From: Mayfieldus sp038040285
Lineage (GTDB): Bacteria > Actinomycetota > Thermoleophilia > Solirubrobacterales > 70-9
DNA: 36,406 nt
Direction: 5' to 3'
Assembly (NCBI GenBank): GCA_038040285.1
Contig: JBBPIN010000027.1
Span: 1-36,406 of the forward strand
The notes under the pieces were generated by a model that was given only the letters and a program-made list of their open reading frames with translations, was not told the DNA's origin and ran no database searches. Made by a program: the position numbers and the translations under genes. Below, piece after piece: positions 15,863 to 23,241 of the stretch (positions are counted from its first letter, which is position 1; each line of letters starts with the position of its first letter).

Positions 15863-17221
15863 ATGCTCCGCCCCCGCCTTCTCCTTTGGTTACTCACGCC
15901 CCTGACGCTGGCGCTCGCCGGCTGCGTCGCGGAGCGGCCGGCCGACCCGGTCGTGTTCACCGGCGCCAACGTCCCCCGCCTCCAGGGCGTAGCGCCCGGG
16001 AAGGTGATCGGATACCGCTACCGCAACGAGCGCTGGGAACAGTCGCCGGTGCAGGTGGACGAACGCGCGGTCATAGACCTGGCGAAGCCAAAGAACGCAA
16101 CACCCGTCGGCCACACGTTTCTCAGCTACACCGATCCCAACACGTTCACCGGCTCAGACCCCAACACGAACCTGGACGCCAACGACGAGATCGTTTTCAT
16201 GGGCATCGACGCGGGAGCCAAGGCCCCCGCGGGCTCGACCCCGCCTGGAGTAGTCGCCGGCTCCGGGGTCGAGGTGAAGATCGTCGACTCGCTCGGCAAC
16301 CCGACCCCGGCATACCTCTACCTGTTTCACCAGACGGGCAACCTCGACCCGGGTGCTGGCAGGCGTTACGTGGACTACCGCTTCAACCTGCTCTCGGGCA
16401 ACTACAAGGCGACGTACAACCTCAACAGCGGGCCCAACCCTGAGGACTCGACGATCAGCACCGACTTCTACTCGCACCACTTCTCCGACCGCTGGATCGA
16501 CGATCAGCTCAGGATCACCGCCCCCAACGCCAGCGGGGTGGACCTCCTCGACCGGCACAAGAACCTGTTTGCCCCCGGCGAGTGCGTGCGGAATGAGAAC
16601 ACGTTCTCAAACGGGGCGGGCGCGCTGATCGCCAACAAGAACGGCCCCGTACGCGCGATCCGCTCCTACATGGGCGCCAACTCCGGTGTCTACACCCACC
16701 GCGAGCACCTCTTCTACCAGCGCCGCCAGGACATCACGACGTTCCTGCGCGTCCATTCGATCCCCGGCGTGATGGACTTCTTCGACTACACGGCCGCCGC
16801 GACGGGCATGACCTACATGCACGAATTCGACCAGCGCGGGGCGCGGATCGACGGCGTGCCGGAGTCACCGACGCCCGGGCAGATCAGCTGGGAGACGGTG
16901 GATGGAGCGCAGGGGTCGCTCGGGATCGTGCATACCTTCAGCACCGACCTTTCCAGCTTCAACCACACCTCCTACTACCTCGACAAGCAGAATCCGGGCG
17001 GCGGCTCGGAGACCCAGTGCACCGGCGACGCATCGGCCTATGGGGCGAGCGGCCCTCGTGTCGCCCAGGCGTTACCCAACACCGACCCGACCCTTGGGAC
17101 GGCGAATCGCTTCACGGCCACTCGGAGCCTCTTCTACGACTCCCCGGGCAAGACAGACGGCCCGCGCCGCAAGGCGCAGGTCACGAGCCCGCTTCAGACG
17201 ACGTTCGCCAACTGGCCCTGA
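15863..17221 (+). CDS. Large lipoprotein of unknown function
   Basis: A 452-residue exported lipoprotein: MLRPRLLLWLLTPLTLALAGC has a perfect lipobox (LAGC) at residues 18-21. The mature part is rich in Asn, Asp, Tyr and aromatic residues (NLDANDEIVFMGIDAG, FYSHHFSDRWIDDQLRITAP, HREHLFYQRRQDITTFLRVH), as in extracellular carbohydrate- or substrate-binding beta proteins, but I recognise no family. It stands between the 27-bp direct repeats F and G, alone in that 1.6-kb segment, and on the opposite strand from the genes on either side. The start ATG 15863 has no strong ribosome site. Confidence 0.75.
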   Translation: MLRPRLLLWLLTPLTLALAGCVAERPADPVVFTGANVPRLQGVAPGKVIGYRYRNERWEQSPVQVDERAVIDLAKPKNATPVGHTFLSYTDPNTFTGSDPNTNLDANDEIVFMGIDAGAKAPAGSTPPGVVAGSGVEVKIVDSLGNPTPAYLYLFHQTGNLDPGAGRRYVDYRFNLLSGNYKATYNLNSGPNPEDSTISTDFYSHHFSDRWIDDQLRITAPNASGVDLLDRHKNLFAPGECVRNENTFSNGAGALIANKNGPVRAIRSYMGANSGVYTHREHLFYQRRQDITTFLRVHSIPGVMDFFDYTAAATGMTYMHEFDQRGARIDGVPESPTPGQISWETVDGAQGSLGIVHTFSTDLSSFNHTSYYLDKQNPGGGSETQCTGDASAYGASGPRVAQALPNTDPTLGTANRFTATRSLFYDSPGKTDGPRRKAQVTSPLQTTFANWP

Positions 17222-17335
17222 GAGCGGGGTCAGCCCTGCGCGGGCAGCGTGGCGCTTGGCGAAGAACCTCTGTGAAATCGAGACGGCTTGCCTCTCGGCC
17301 ACGAACGCCGCTTCTGCGGACGTAGCCAGCGTCGT

Positions 17336-17362
17336 ACGGGCTTCCCTTAGTCGGGGCGACTG
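17336..17362 (-). repeat. 27-bp att-like repeat, copy G (partial tRNA fragment)
   Basis: An exact 27-bp match to 15691-15717. It covers the acceptor end of the tRNA fragment (AGTCGGGGCGACTG) and 13 bp of flank; the T-arm and anticodon arm are absent. It lies 60 bp from the 3' end of the truncated integrase gene, as expected for an attachment-site end. Confidence 0.7.
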
Positions 17363-17421
17363 TTCCAATTCGGCGCTGTAGAGCGGGATTGAGGTGCCCA
17401 GGTGTCGCGGGGGTGTCTCGG

Positions 17422-18300
17422 TCATTGGCCCGATGCCCTTCGCAGCGGCACGACGTTGGCTCCAATCGCCCGGTCGATCTCCTCCAAACCGCCCACGTCG
17501 CCGTGGCCGTACAAGTCCTCAATCATGCGCGGCGTGTCGCCGAGCTGCGCTCCGACGACCCGCGGAGGCTTCTCCATCGTCACGAACAAGTGATGCCCGA
17601 GGAAGTGGCGCAGCTCGTGGGGGTCCACGGGACCGAACACGGCGGTGATCCCTTGCCAGTAGTAGGCAAGCGTCGAGGCGGTCATGCTACCGCCGCGCTT
17701 GGCACGGAAGATGCGCTCGCCCCGCTGCCCCCTGGGCAGGGTTAGCAGCGCATCGCGGGCCTCGGGGAACAGCACGATCGCGCGGGGCTTTCCCGACTTC
17801 GGAAGATCGACCCGGCCCCGATAGAGACGGCGGCGGACCATGATCCGCATGCGGTCGAAGTCGACGTCGCCCCACTCCAGGGCGAACACTTCCCCGACCC
17901 GCATCCCCGAGTAGGCGGTGAAGCGGACGAAGGCTCCGAGCCCGTGCTGCTGCTCGGCAATCTGCGCCAGCCTTTCGACCTGCTCGACGGTCAGCGGGTC
18001 CACATAGCGCCGACCCGGCCCCTTCCTGACAAGGCCCCGGAACGGGTTGCGCTCGATGATTCCCTTGCGCTCGGCGTCGCTGAGCATCGTCACCACAGGG
18101 GGCACGGCCCAGCGGTTCTCACGTGCCCACCGCTCGGCCTCGGTGGGGTCGATGGTGGACAGGCGCCGTGTCTCGAAGGTCTGCCGCCAGCGGTTGATCG
18201 CCGACGTGGCGGTGTCGAAGGTCGAGTCCTTGACGCGGGCCTGGTAGCCCTCAAGCCGGCCCGCCTGCGCCCGCTGCAATCGAGGCTGGCGGTGAAGAAA
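17422..18300 (-). pseudogene. Tyrosine recombinase/integrase, 5'-truncated
   Basis: The catalytic half of a phage-type integrase: core-binding region GYQARVKDSTFDTATSAINR, then FTAYSGMRVGEVFALEWGDV (catalytic Arg), LPKSGKPRAIVLF (Lys), PHELRH (His, Arg) and IEDLYGHGD (nucleophile Tyr). The usual third His in the LGH motif reads LGD, so activity is doubtful. The frame stays open upstream of about 18300, but only antisense to the next gene, and the arm-binding N-terminal domain is missing. No start with a ribosome site is seen in the homologous part. The stop is at 17422, close to repeat G. I read this as the remnant integrase of an earlier element. Confidence 0.75.
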
Positions 18301-18412
18301 GCCGCAACACGCGAACCACAAGTGCGGTAATGGCGGGGATAAGCTGGATCCATCCGGGGATCGCGGTAAGGGTGTCCGAGCCATTGGGAGCTGGGATCTG
18401 AAGGGAGTGGAA

Positions 18413-19057
18413 ATGAACCGACGGCTTCTTCTGTTGGTGCTGGGTGGTTTCGCGTTGTTAGGCGGTGCCTTCGCCGGCGGGTACTTCGTGGGCCACGATG
18501 AGGTCGGTGAACTCAATGACGAAGTCGCAAGCCTGGAGTCGGAAGTTAAGGACGTCGAGGCCGAAGCCAACGAGGCGGCCGCTGACTTGGAGGCTGCGAC
18601 CGAGGAGCGCGACCTCTTGAAGAATCGCCTCGCGGCTGAGTTTGAGATTTCTGGCCAGGGAGGGACTTCGGGGAGTACGAGCACCTTCGATGGGGACTTT
18701 CCTTTTGATGCGGCTGGCACCGTTGGGCCGTTCGTCATCAAGCCGGCTGCGCTTGACGAAGAGTCGGGCGGCTGGGTCCTAACGATGACGGTGAACAACG
18801 GCGGCGACGAGCCCCTTGATCCGTTCTGTGGGGATGACGGGGGTGCGATGGTCGATACCGAGGGCCGTACGTACACCGCCACTTCTGTGCTCGCCAATGA
18901 CACCGAGAACTGCGGAGATTCCCTCCAGCCGGGAGTGAACGGCACGTATGCCCTGAAGTTCGAGTCGGCTCCGGGCACAAAACCAGCCGGCTTTGCCCTG
19001 TGGGGCGATAGCTTCGTGGTTGACGAGGCGGACGCTAAGACCTGGGCCGCTCCGTGA
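18413..19057 (+). CDS. Membrane-anchored coiled-coil protein with DUF4352-like domain
   Basis: A 214-residue protein. An N-terminal signal anchor (LLLLVLGGFALLGGAFAGGY) is followed by an acidic coiled coil (about 30-75: ELNDEVASLESEVKDVEAEA). A Gly/Ser linker leads to a beta domain (GPFVIKPAALDEESGGWVLT, MVDTEGRTYTATSV, SLQPGVNGTYALKFE) that resembles the extracellular DUF4352/telokin-like fold, with two Cys (DPFCGDD and TENCGDS) placed for a disulfide. AAGGGAG stands 6 nt before ATG 18413. It lies just upstream of the truncated integrase, divergent from it. Function unknown. Confidence 0.75.
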   Translation: MNRRLLLLVLGGFALLGGAFAGGYFVGHDEVGELNDEVASLESEVKDVEAEANEAAADLEAATEERDLLKNRLAAEFEISGQGGTSGSTSTFDGDFPFDAAGTVGPFVIKPAALDEESGGWVLTMTVNNGGDEPLDPFCGDDGGAMVDTEGRTYTATSVLANDTENCGDSLQPGVNGTYALKFESAPGTKPAGFALWGDSFVVDEADAKTWAAP

Positions 19058-19141
19058 GCTTGCCCGGGGTAGGTCTATGTAATGGCGCGCGCCGGGCAGT
19101 GGAACAGTGAACCGGGAGCCGGCCCTAAGAAAGCCCCGCCG

Positions 19142-19532
19142 CTACTCCCGCAGCCCAGCGGCTTCGAGGGCCTGCGCCTGGTCGTTGTAGTACCCGATCC
19201 GAACGATCTTTCCGTCGCGATAGTCGACGACCGCCGCGTCCAGCCGCTCCAGATCAATGCCGCTTCCCTTCCCCTTCACGACCATCCTGAAGAGGGAGAT
19301 CGTGCGGTCCTCTCCCACCGCCCGGATCTCGAGATCCTCGATCCTCCAGCTTTCCCAGGTCTCGTCCCATCGAGCCATCCAGGTCGTCAAGGGAATCAGC
19401 ACCCGTCGACTCGGGGATGTCTGTGTCGTCTATCTCGAACTCGGGACCAATCTCGGTCGCAGCAGCCTCGTAATCACCGCGGACGAGCGCCTCGACGAAT
19501 CGGCGCGCGGTCTCGACGTTCTCCTGCGACAT
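19142..19532 (-). pseudogene. SnoaL-like (NTF2 fold) protein, frameshifted
   Basis: The start (ATG 19532) reads MSQENVETARRFVEALVRGD and on to IDDTDIPESTGADS. The rest lies in the next frame: LTTWMARWDETWESWRIEDL and on to YYNDQAQALEAAGLRE, ending at 19142. The frames join near 19390-19395 if one base is removed, a shift in the same direction as in the paralogue at 12141. The intact product would be about 129 residues. It directly follows the intact paralogue, with only 2 bp between that stop and this ATG, so they form a tandem pair. The 3' 30 bases are nearly identical in all three paralogues. Confidence 0.7.
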
Positions 19533-19534
19533 AG

Positions 19535-19942
19535 CTACTCCCGCAGCCCGGCGGCTTCGAGGGCTTCCTGTCTGCTCGGGTAGTCGCGCACCGAAACGAT
19601 CATTCCGTCGCGGAGCAGGTGGACACTTGAGATCTGCTCGTCGATCTCGATGCCACTCTTCTTTCCCCGAACGACATATCTCGCCACCACGAGAACTCCC
19701 GCTTCACCGAGATCCATCATTTCCTCCACCTCGGCGTGATAGTCCTCGAACGCGTCGGGGATCTCCTCGAAGCCGAGTCGAAGAACCGCCTCATGGCCGG
19801 ACACGGTTTCGACGCCCAGGAGTGGGCCGAGCACAGTTCTCCACTCCACATCAGGGTGGAGCAACGGCTCAACACTCGCTCGATCGGAGCGGCTGACGCC
19901 GTCGAGTACCCGCCGCACAATCTCCACGTTCTCCTGCGACAT
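19535..19942 (-). CDS. SnoaL-like (NTF2 fold) protein
   Basis: A 135-residue intact protein: MSQENVEIVRRVLDGVSRSD, VEPLLHPDVEWRTVLGPLLG, FEDYHAEVEEMMDLGEAGVL, a central strand VARYVVRGKKSGIEIDEQI, and the conserved end RQEALEAAGLRE. The length, the first helix and the paired strands near the C-terminus match the SnoaL-like/NTF2 fold, a cone-shaped pocket used for polyketide cyclisation, steroid isomerisation or unknown ligands. Several paralogues per genome are usual in Thermoleophilia (family knowledge). ATG 19942 is chosen because the conserved MSQENV start and the upstream GATACTGCGCGGGCG match the paralogue at 12525. It heads a tandem pair with the frameshifted gene. Confidence 0.85.
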   Translation of the reverse strand: MSQENVEIVRRVLDGVSRSDRASVEPLLHPDVEWRTVLGPLLGVETVSGHEAVLRLGFEEIPDAFEDYHAEVEEMMDLGEAGVLVVARYVVRGKKSGIEIDEQISSVHLLRDGMIVSVRDYPSRQEALEAAGLRE

Positions 19943-19951
19943 CGCCCGCGC

Positions 19952-19957
19952 AGTATC
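19952..19957 (-). promoter_or_regulatory. Conserved -10-like hexamer 9 nt before the SnoaL start
   Basis: GATACT on the minus strand, 9 nt before ATG 19942, inside a 15-base block (GATACTGCGCGGGCG) identical to that before the paralogue at 12525. Bases further upstream differ apart from a shared GACCCGCG-like stretch, so the block is conserved as a unit. It fits a near-leaderless promoter. Confidence 0.45.
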
Positions 19958-19994
19958 GCGGGTCGGCACCCGACTCGCGGGGCCCCTCCGGCTC

Positions 19995-20306
19995 CTAGTC
20001 CGGCTGCTGCGCCAGCGGGTCGGGCTGCACCTGCAGCAGAACGCGGCTGCCATCCGGCCGGATCGCGATGCAGCCGATGTGGCCGGGGACGAGCGGTGAC
20101 GTCGAGCCGATCGCGTGGACGTCCTCGCCGTGGTTGGCGAACGTCATGCCGTCGCCGCCATCCATCCCACCGCCGTCGACGACCAGAGCCTCGGCGCCGT
20201 CCGGCATCTGGTCCCACGAGATTGAACGCTGGTCGAGGTCGAGCTCGGGAACGCGCTCGGCGATCCGGTCGAGCAGCTCGAGGCGGTCGGCGTCGTGCTC
20301 ATTCAT
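19995..20306 (-). CDS. Hypothetical protein
   Basis: A 103-residue acidic protein with no signal peptide or membrane segment. Visible segments are an N-terminal helix (DADRLELLDRIAERVPELDL), a Gly/Asp-rich centre (VVDGGGMDGGDGMTFANHGE) and a beta-like end (GHIGCIAIRPDGSRVLLQVQ). Its ATG overlaps the stop of the upstream gene (20303-20306), so the pair is probably translationally coupled. I recognise no family. It lies in the integrase/remnant segment between repeats G and H and could be cargo of an old element. Confidence 0.6.
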   Translation of the reverse strand: MNEHDADRLELLDRIAERVPELDLDQRSISWDQMPDGAEALVVDGGGMDGGDGMTFANHGEDVHAIGSTSPLVPGHIGCIAIRPDGSRVLLQVQPDPLAQQPD

Positions 20307-20503
20307 TGCGTCTTGACCATCTCATGCCGACCGGCGGAAGTCGCCTTGCCGGCGATCACCAGCCGAACCGCCTCCTCAGCCTCGTGGCGCTCGAGTACGT
20401 CGATGTCGAGGGTGTCGTAGACGACGCGGCGTTGGACCGCGTTCAGCGTCGCCAACTTCGCGATGTCGAGCGGGAGGTTCATATCGAGGATTCTGCAAGC
20501 CAT
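20303..20503 (-). CDS. Small hypothetical protein
   Basis: A 66-residue protein from ATG 20503: MACRILDMNLPLDIAKLATL and on to RRVVYDTLDIDVLERHEAEE. It is helical and charged with no membrane segment, so possibly a small regulatory or DNA-associated protein, but I recognise no family. The frame is open further to 20551, which would overlap the zinc-finger protein gene; the ATG used leaves a 20-bp gap. It ends in an ATGA overlap with the next gene. Three genes on this strand (20303-21264) may form one transcript. Confidence 0.55.
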   Translation of the reverse strand: MACRILDMNLPLDIAKLATLNAVQRRVVYDTLDIDVLERHEAEEAVRLVIAGKATSAGRHEMVKTQ

Positions 20504-20523
20504 TGCCGACGCCCTTTCGGCTG

Positions 20524-21264
20524 CTAGATCGGTCCTGCTCGCGCTTCGCATGGCGAAACCGACCCAGATTTGAAGCGCAGAGCACCCTCGATCACACTGA
20601 ACGATCCAGTAGAAGAAGAATGAGTACTACTACTACTACTACTTAGGTCCTTAGTACTGAAGGGGTTGAGGCGGTTAGCGCCGCGCAGCGCATCGAGCCG
20701 TTTGAGCAGCTTCTTGCGCAGCGGCCGGGTCCAGGTCAGCTTGATCGTGTAGACGCAGTGCCACCACTTCGCTCCCGGCCGGCGCTCGTATCTCCAGTCG
20801 ATCCAGCCCCAGCCCCGCATCTTCGCCAAACAGCGGTTGACCGTCTCGCGGCTGAGCCCGGTGAGGTCGGCGAGCAACTGCTGAGAGGGCCGGCAGGTCG
20901 GGCCGTTGAAGGCGAACTCCTCGAGCTGCTCCAGCACGGTCATGACGGTTCGGACGTGGCCGAACCGCGACCACTCCGGCGGCCGCTCCCGGCCCGCAAC
21001 GGTGTCCGGCATCAGCTGCTCGGCGCTGACTCGCGGCGCGTCGTCGAACAAGTCCGACCAGTCGAGGCCGATACTGTCGAGGACGCTCTGCCGTGAGCAG
21101 CCGGCAAAGCAAGTGAGCAACATGCCTCTCTCCGTGGGCTTGACGCCGAGCGAGGGGTGCTGATCGTCGTGAGCCGGACAGTTGGCCGTCTTCCCGCGAA
21201 CCCGGCTCCCTGCGCGCCTCAGAGCCTCTACCACACGCTCCTCACTGCTCGGTGGACCGGTCAT
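20524..21264 (-). CDS. CHC2-type zinc-finger plus winged-helix protein (primase-like)
   Basis: A 246-residue protein. Residues about 28-75 carry the pattern CPAHDDQHPSLGV, then LLTCFAGCSRQSVLDSIGLD. This is a CHC2 zinc finger (Cys, His, Cys, Cys ligands) as in DnaG-type primases and replication proteins of mobile elements. Residues about 105-165 form a winged-helix segment (PSQQLLADLTGLSRETVNRC, MRGWGWIDWRYE). No Toprim catalytic domain is present, so it is not a complete primase and is more likely a replication initiator or regulator of a mobile element. The C-terminus contains a Ser run encoded by (TAC)6 on the plus strand. The alternative start GTG 21270 lies inside an inverted repeat. Confidence 0.7.
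   Translation of the reverse strand: MTGPPSSEERVVEALRRAGSRVRGKTANCPAHDDQHPSLGVKPTERGMLLTCFAGCSRQSVLDSIGLDWSDLFDDAPRVSAEQLMPDTVAGRERPPEWSRFGHVRTVMTVLEQLEEFAFNGPTCRPSQQLLADLTGLSRETVNRCLAKMRGWGWIDWRYERRPGAKWWHCVYTIKLTWTRPLRKKLLKRLDALRGANRLNPFSTKDLSSSSSSTHSSSTGSFSVIEGALRFKSGSVSPCEARAGPI
20625..20642. repeat. (TAC)6 microsatellite
   Basis: Six tandem TAC units on the plus strand; on the minus strand they are AGT codons giving the Ser run in the zinc-finger protein. Copy-number change would lengthen or shorten the Ser linker without a frameshift. Confidence 0.8.
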
Positions 21265-21292
21265 AGACACCGTGGGTGTCTCCCAGGTGTCT
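21265..21292. promoter_or_regulatory. Inverted repeat, possible operator
   Basis: AGACACC-GTG-GGTGTCT (21265-21281) is a perfect 7-bp inverted repeat, followed by a third half-site GGTGTCT (21286-21292). It overlaps or directly precedes the start of the zinc-finger/winged-helix gene, as an operator would. Related GGTGTC units recur near repeat G (17399-17420), close to the first integrase, so an integrase arm-site role is the alternative. Confidence 0.45.
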
Positions 21293-21367
21293 AGGTTCTT
21301 GCGGACCGCTGCGGGGTCGTGCGTGGGTGTGCGTGCCTGCGCCTTGCCTGCCAGGCACAGCCGGAAA

Positions 21368-21414
21368 AGTCGGGGCGACTGGATTTGAACCAGCGACCTT
21401 TCGGCCCCCAGCCC
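21368..21414 (-). repeat. tRNA-Pro(GGG) 3'-half fragment, copy H (element end)
   Basis: Minus-strand anticodon-loop-to-acceptor segment of the tRNA. It lies 12 bp from the 3' end of the intact integrase gene, so it is the best candidate for one attachment-site end of the right-hand element. The right end is not found in the window: no second copy is visible between 21.5 and 36.4 kb on either strand. Confidence 0.75.
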
Positions 21415-21425
21415 AATGGTTTGGG

Positions 21426-22742
21426 TTATGCCGAGTCCGATTTGGCTTGTTCAAGCGGGCTGGAGGCTCCTGAGGTGTCCTGAGTTTCGCTCAATTTGGA
21501 CCCCGAATTGGACCCCGCGCCCTTTTCGCTTGAAAACGCAGCGTTCACCATCGCGACCTCGTGCGCCGAGGGCGCGTAGTGGGCATAGATCTGGGTGGTC
21601 TTCGCATCAGCATGCCCAAGGAACTCCTGGATCGTCCGCAGTGGTTGCCCGGAAGCCGCCAGGTGCGTTGCGAAGGTGTGGCGCAGGTCGTGAAATCGAA
21701 CGGTCCGCACCCGAGCCGCGCGGCACGCCGCCTTGAAACGCCTGCTGACCTTGGTCGGATCGAGGGGGTGTCCGGTTTGCGGGTGTGCAAAGACCAAGTC
21801 GTCAGCTTGGTCGAACATGGTTCGCTGGGACCAGCGATCAAGTTCGCGAACCAGGCGATCCGCCATGGGTACGGAGCGACTAGTGGAACGGTCCGACTTG
21901 CCAGCCCCCGAGTGCTCCCCCAGCACATACGTGCTGCGTACGCGGATTCGTTGGGCCCGCCAGTCGATATCGCGCCACCGCAGTCCGAGAAGCTCCGACC
22001 GGCGCAGCCCGCTCATCGCCGCCGTCAAGACCGTGATGCGAAGAACTGGTCCGAGGACATCCGGCGGCACCGGAGGGGCCGGGCCGGCGCGCCCGCGCCG
22101 CGATGAGGCGGGCGCGCGATCCACGGTAACGTCGGGGATGGTCCGGAGGACCGCGTCCAGCTCCGTCATGGTCAGGAATTGCAGATCTGGATTTGCGTCT
22201 CCCCCGCGACGACGCCTCGGTCGCGCGGCATGCCGCACAGGGTTATCGCGAGCCCATCCCCGCTCGATCGCATGCTCGAACAGACCATGCAAAAACACGA
22301 GCACGTTGCGCACGGTCTTGTCTCTCAGACCGGACGCGAGCATTACTGATGCCAGCCCCTCGACGTCAGCTCGAGTGACACCGCCCACCGGTTTCGCGCC
22401 GAGCTGTGGATCGACGTGGACGTGCTGCATCGATCGGCAACCGACGAGATACGACTTCCTTGCTCCTTCGAGCGACAGCTTTCGGCGGAGCGAATCTCCT
22501 GCCTCAGTGACAGTCGTGGCCCGATCGGCCGTCAGGCGTGGACGGTGATCTTCCTCCTGCTGTAAGCGACTGAAGCGCCGCTCCGCCTCGCTCCGAGTGA
22601 GCCCTTGACGCGACCCTGGCATACGGATGGCGCCGATCCTTCGGTTCAGCTTGCGACCATCGGGCGTTCGCCAGCGCCCGTAATACGCGCCGTGCTTCTC
22701 ATAGAGCTGACCGGTTCCGTAGCTGCGGCGCCGAGCGCTCAT
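21426..22742 (-). CDS. Tyrosine-type site-specific integrase
   Basis: A 438-residue integrase with all parts. It has an N-terminal arm-binding region (GTGQLYEKHGAYYGRWRTPD), a SAM-like core-binding domain (about 75-170), and a catalytic domain with SGLRRSE (Arg247), GAGKSDRS (Lys282), HDLRHTFATH (His351, Arg354), EFLGHADAKTTQIYAHY (His377, nucleophile Tyr386). The length is normal for ICE and phage integrases. The C-terminal 40 residues after AFSSEKGAG are Ser-rich and variable. Its 3' end lies 12 bp from tRNA fragment H, consistent with integration into a tRNA-Pro 3' end. The start codon overlaps the stop of the upstream small membrane gene in ATGA. Probably active. Confidence 0.92.
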   Translation of the reverse strand: MSARRRSYGTGQLYEKHGAYYGRWRTPDGRKLNRRIGAIRMPGSRQGLTRSEAERRFSRLQQEEDHRPRLTADRATTVTEAGDSLRRKLSLEGARKSYLVGCRSMQHVHVDPQLGAKPVGGVTRADVEGLASVMLASGLRDKTVRNVLVFLHGLFEHAIERGWARDNPVRHAARPRRRRGGDANPDLQFLTMTELDAVLRTIPDVTVDRAPASSRRGRAGPAPPVPPDVLGPVLRITVLTAAMSGLRRSELLGLRWRDIDWRAQRIRVRSTYVLGEHSGAGKSDRSTSRSVPMADRLVRELDRWSQRTMFDQADDLVFAHPQTGHPLDPTKVSRRFKAACRAARVRTVRFHDLRHTFATHLAASGQPLRTIQEFLGHADAKTTQIYAHYAPSAHEVAMVNAAFSSEKGAGSNSGSKLSETQDTSGASSPLEQAKSDSA

Positions 22743-22927
22743 GTCACGCGAGCGGCATTGGCGGCAAAGGACACGACAAATTCAGACTGCCAATCGGCGT
22801 GCTGGTCCCAGATCACGATCGCGGCGATTATCACAGCGCCAGTCGACGATCCGTACAGCAGTCGATCAACCAAGAGATCGGCGCTCCCTGGTCCCTTGCC
22901 CGGGACGCCAAGCGGCTGGTAATGCAT
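22739..22927 (-). CDS. Small membrane protein between excisionase and integrase
   Basis: A 62-residue protein: MHYQPLGVPGKGPGSADLLV, then a single hydrophobic segment (STGAVIIAAIVIW), then DQHADWQSEFVVSFAANAARVT. GGAGG lies 4 nt before ATG 22927 and the stop overlaps the integrase start, so the two are translationally coupled. No family recognised. Its place in the integrase cassette suggests a mobile-element accessory role. Confidence 0.65.
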   Translation of the reverse strand: MHYQPLGVPGKGPGSADLLVDRLLYGSSTGAVIIAAIVIWDQHADWQSEFVVSFAANAARVT

Positions 22928-22958
22928 CTGTCCTCCAAATTGCGTGGGAGCTAGGCGT

Positions 22959-23186
22959 CTAAGCCCGGGCGCTCCCATTCTCGCCCCTGTGGCGCCCGGC
23001 GGCCGCGGGAGGAACGCCATCCTCGATCTCATGGACCCAAACTTCGATCGCGTCGAGCCGATAGCGCACGTACCTGCCGAGCCGAACGTGCGGAATCCGT
23101 CCCGCGCGCGTCTCGGCATAGACCCATGAGCGCTTCACCTGGAGAAGTTGGGCAACTTGGTCTGCGGTAAGAAGCCGTTCCGTCAT
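22959..23186 (-). CDS. xis: Excisionase-like helix-turn-helix protein
   Basis: A 75-residue MerR-like winged helix-turn-helix protein of the excisionase (HTH_17) class: LLTADQVAQLLQVKRSWVYA and then RIPHVRLGRYVRYRLDAIEV, where the HTH is followed by the wing. Such proteins bend attachment-site DNA and direct the integrase toward excision, or act as regulators. It is upstream of the small membrane gene and integrase on the same strand, the usual order for these cassettes. ATG 23186 lacks a strong ribosome site. Confidence 0.8.
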   Translation of the reverse strand: MTERLLTADQVAQLLQVKRSWVYAETRAGRIPHVRLGRYVRYRLDAIEVWVHEIEDGVPPAAAGRHRGENGSARA

Positions 23187-23195
23187 GCCCGATAA

Positions 23196-23220
23196 GGGCC
23201 CAGCGCGCAGCGCCGGGCCC
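23196..23220. terminator. Hairpin between ssb and excisionase genes
   Basis: GGGCCC (23196-23201) and GGGCCC (23215-23220) flank GCGC-GCA-GCGC, giving a long GC-rich hairpin 20 bp after the ssb stop. No T-run follows, so it may be an attenuator or an intergenic stem rather than a strong terminator. Confidence 0.45.
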
Positions 23221-23241
23221 TCATCCGGTGCGACGGCGAAT

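Noticed and set aside
18300..18978. N-terminal extension of the first integrase
   Set aside because: The open frame runs antisense through a well-supported plus-strand gene (signal anchor, coiled coil, ribosome site) and has no integrase features.
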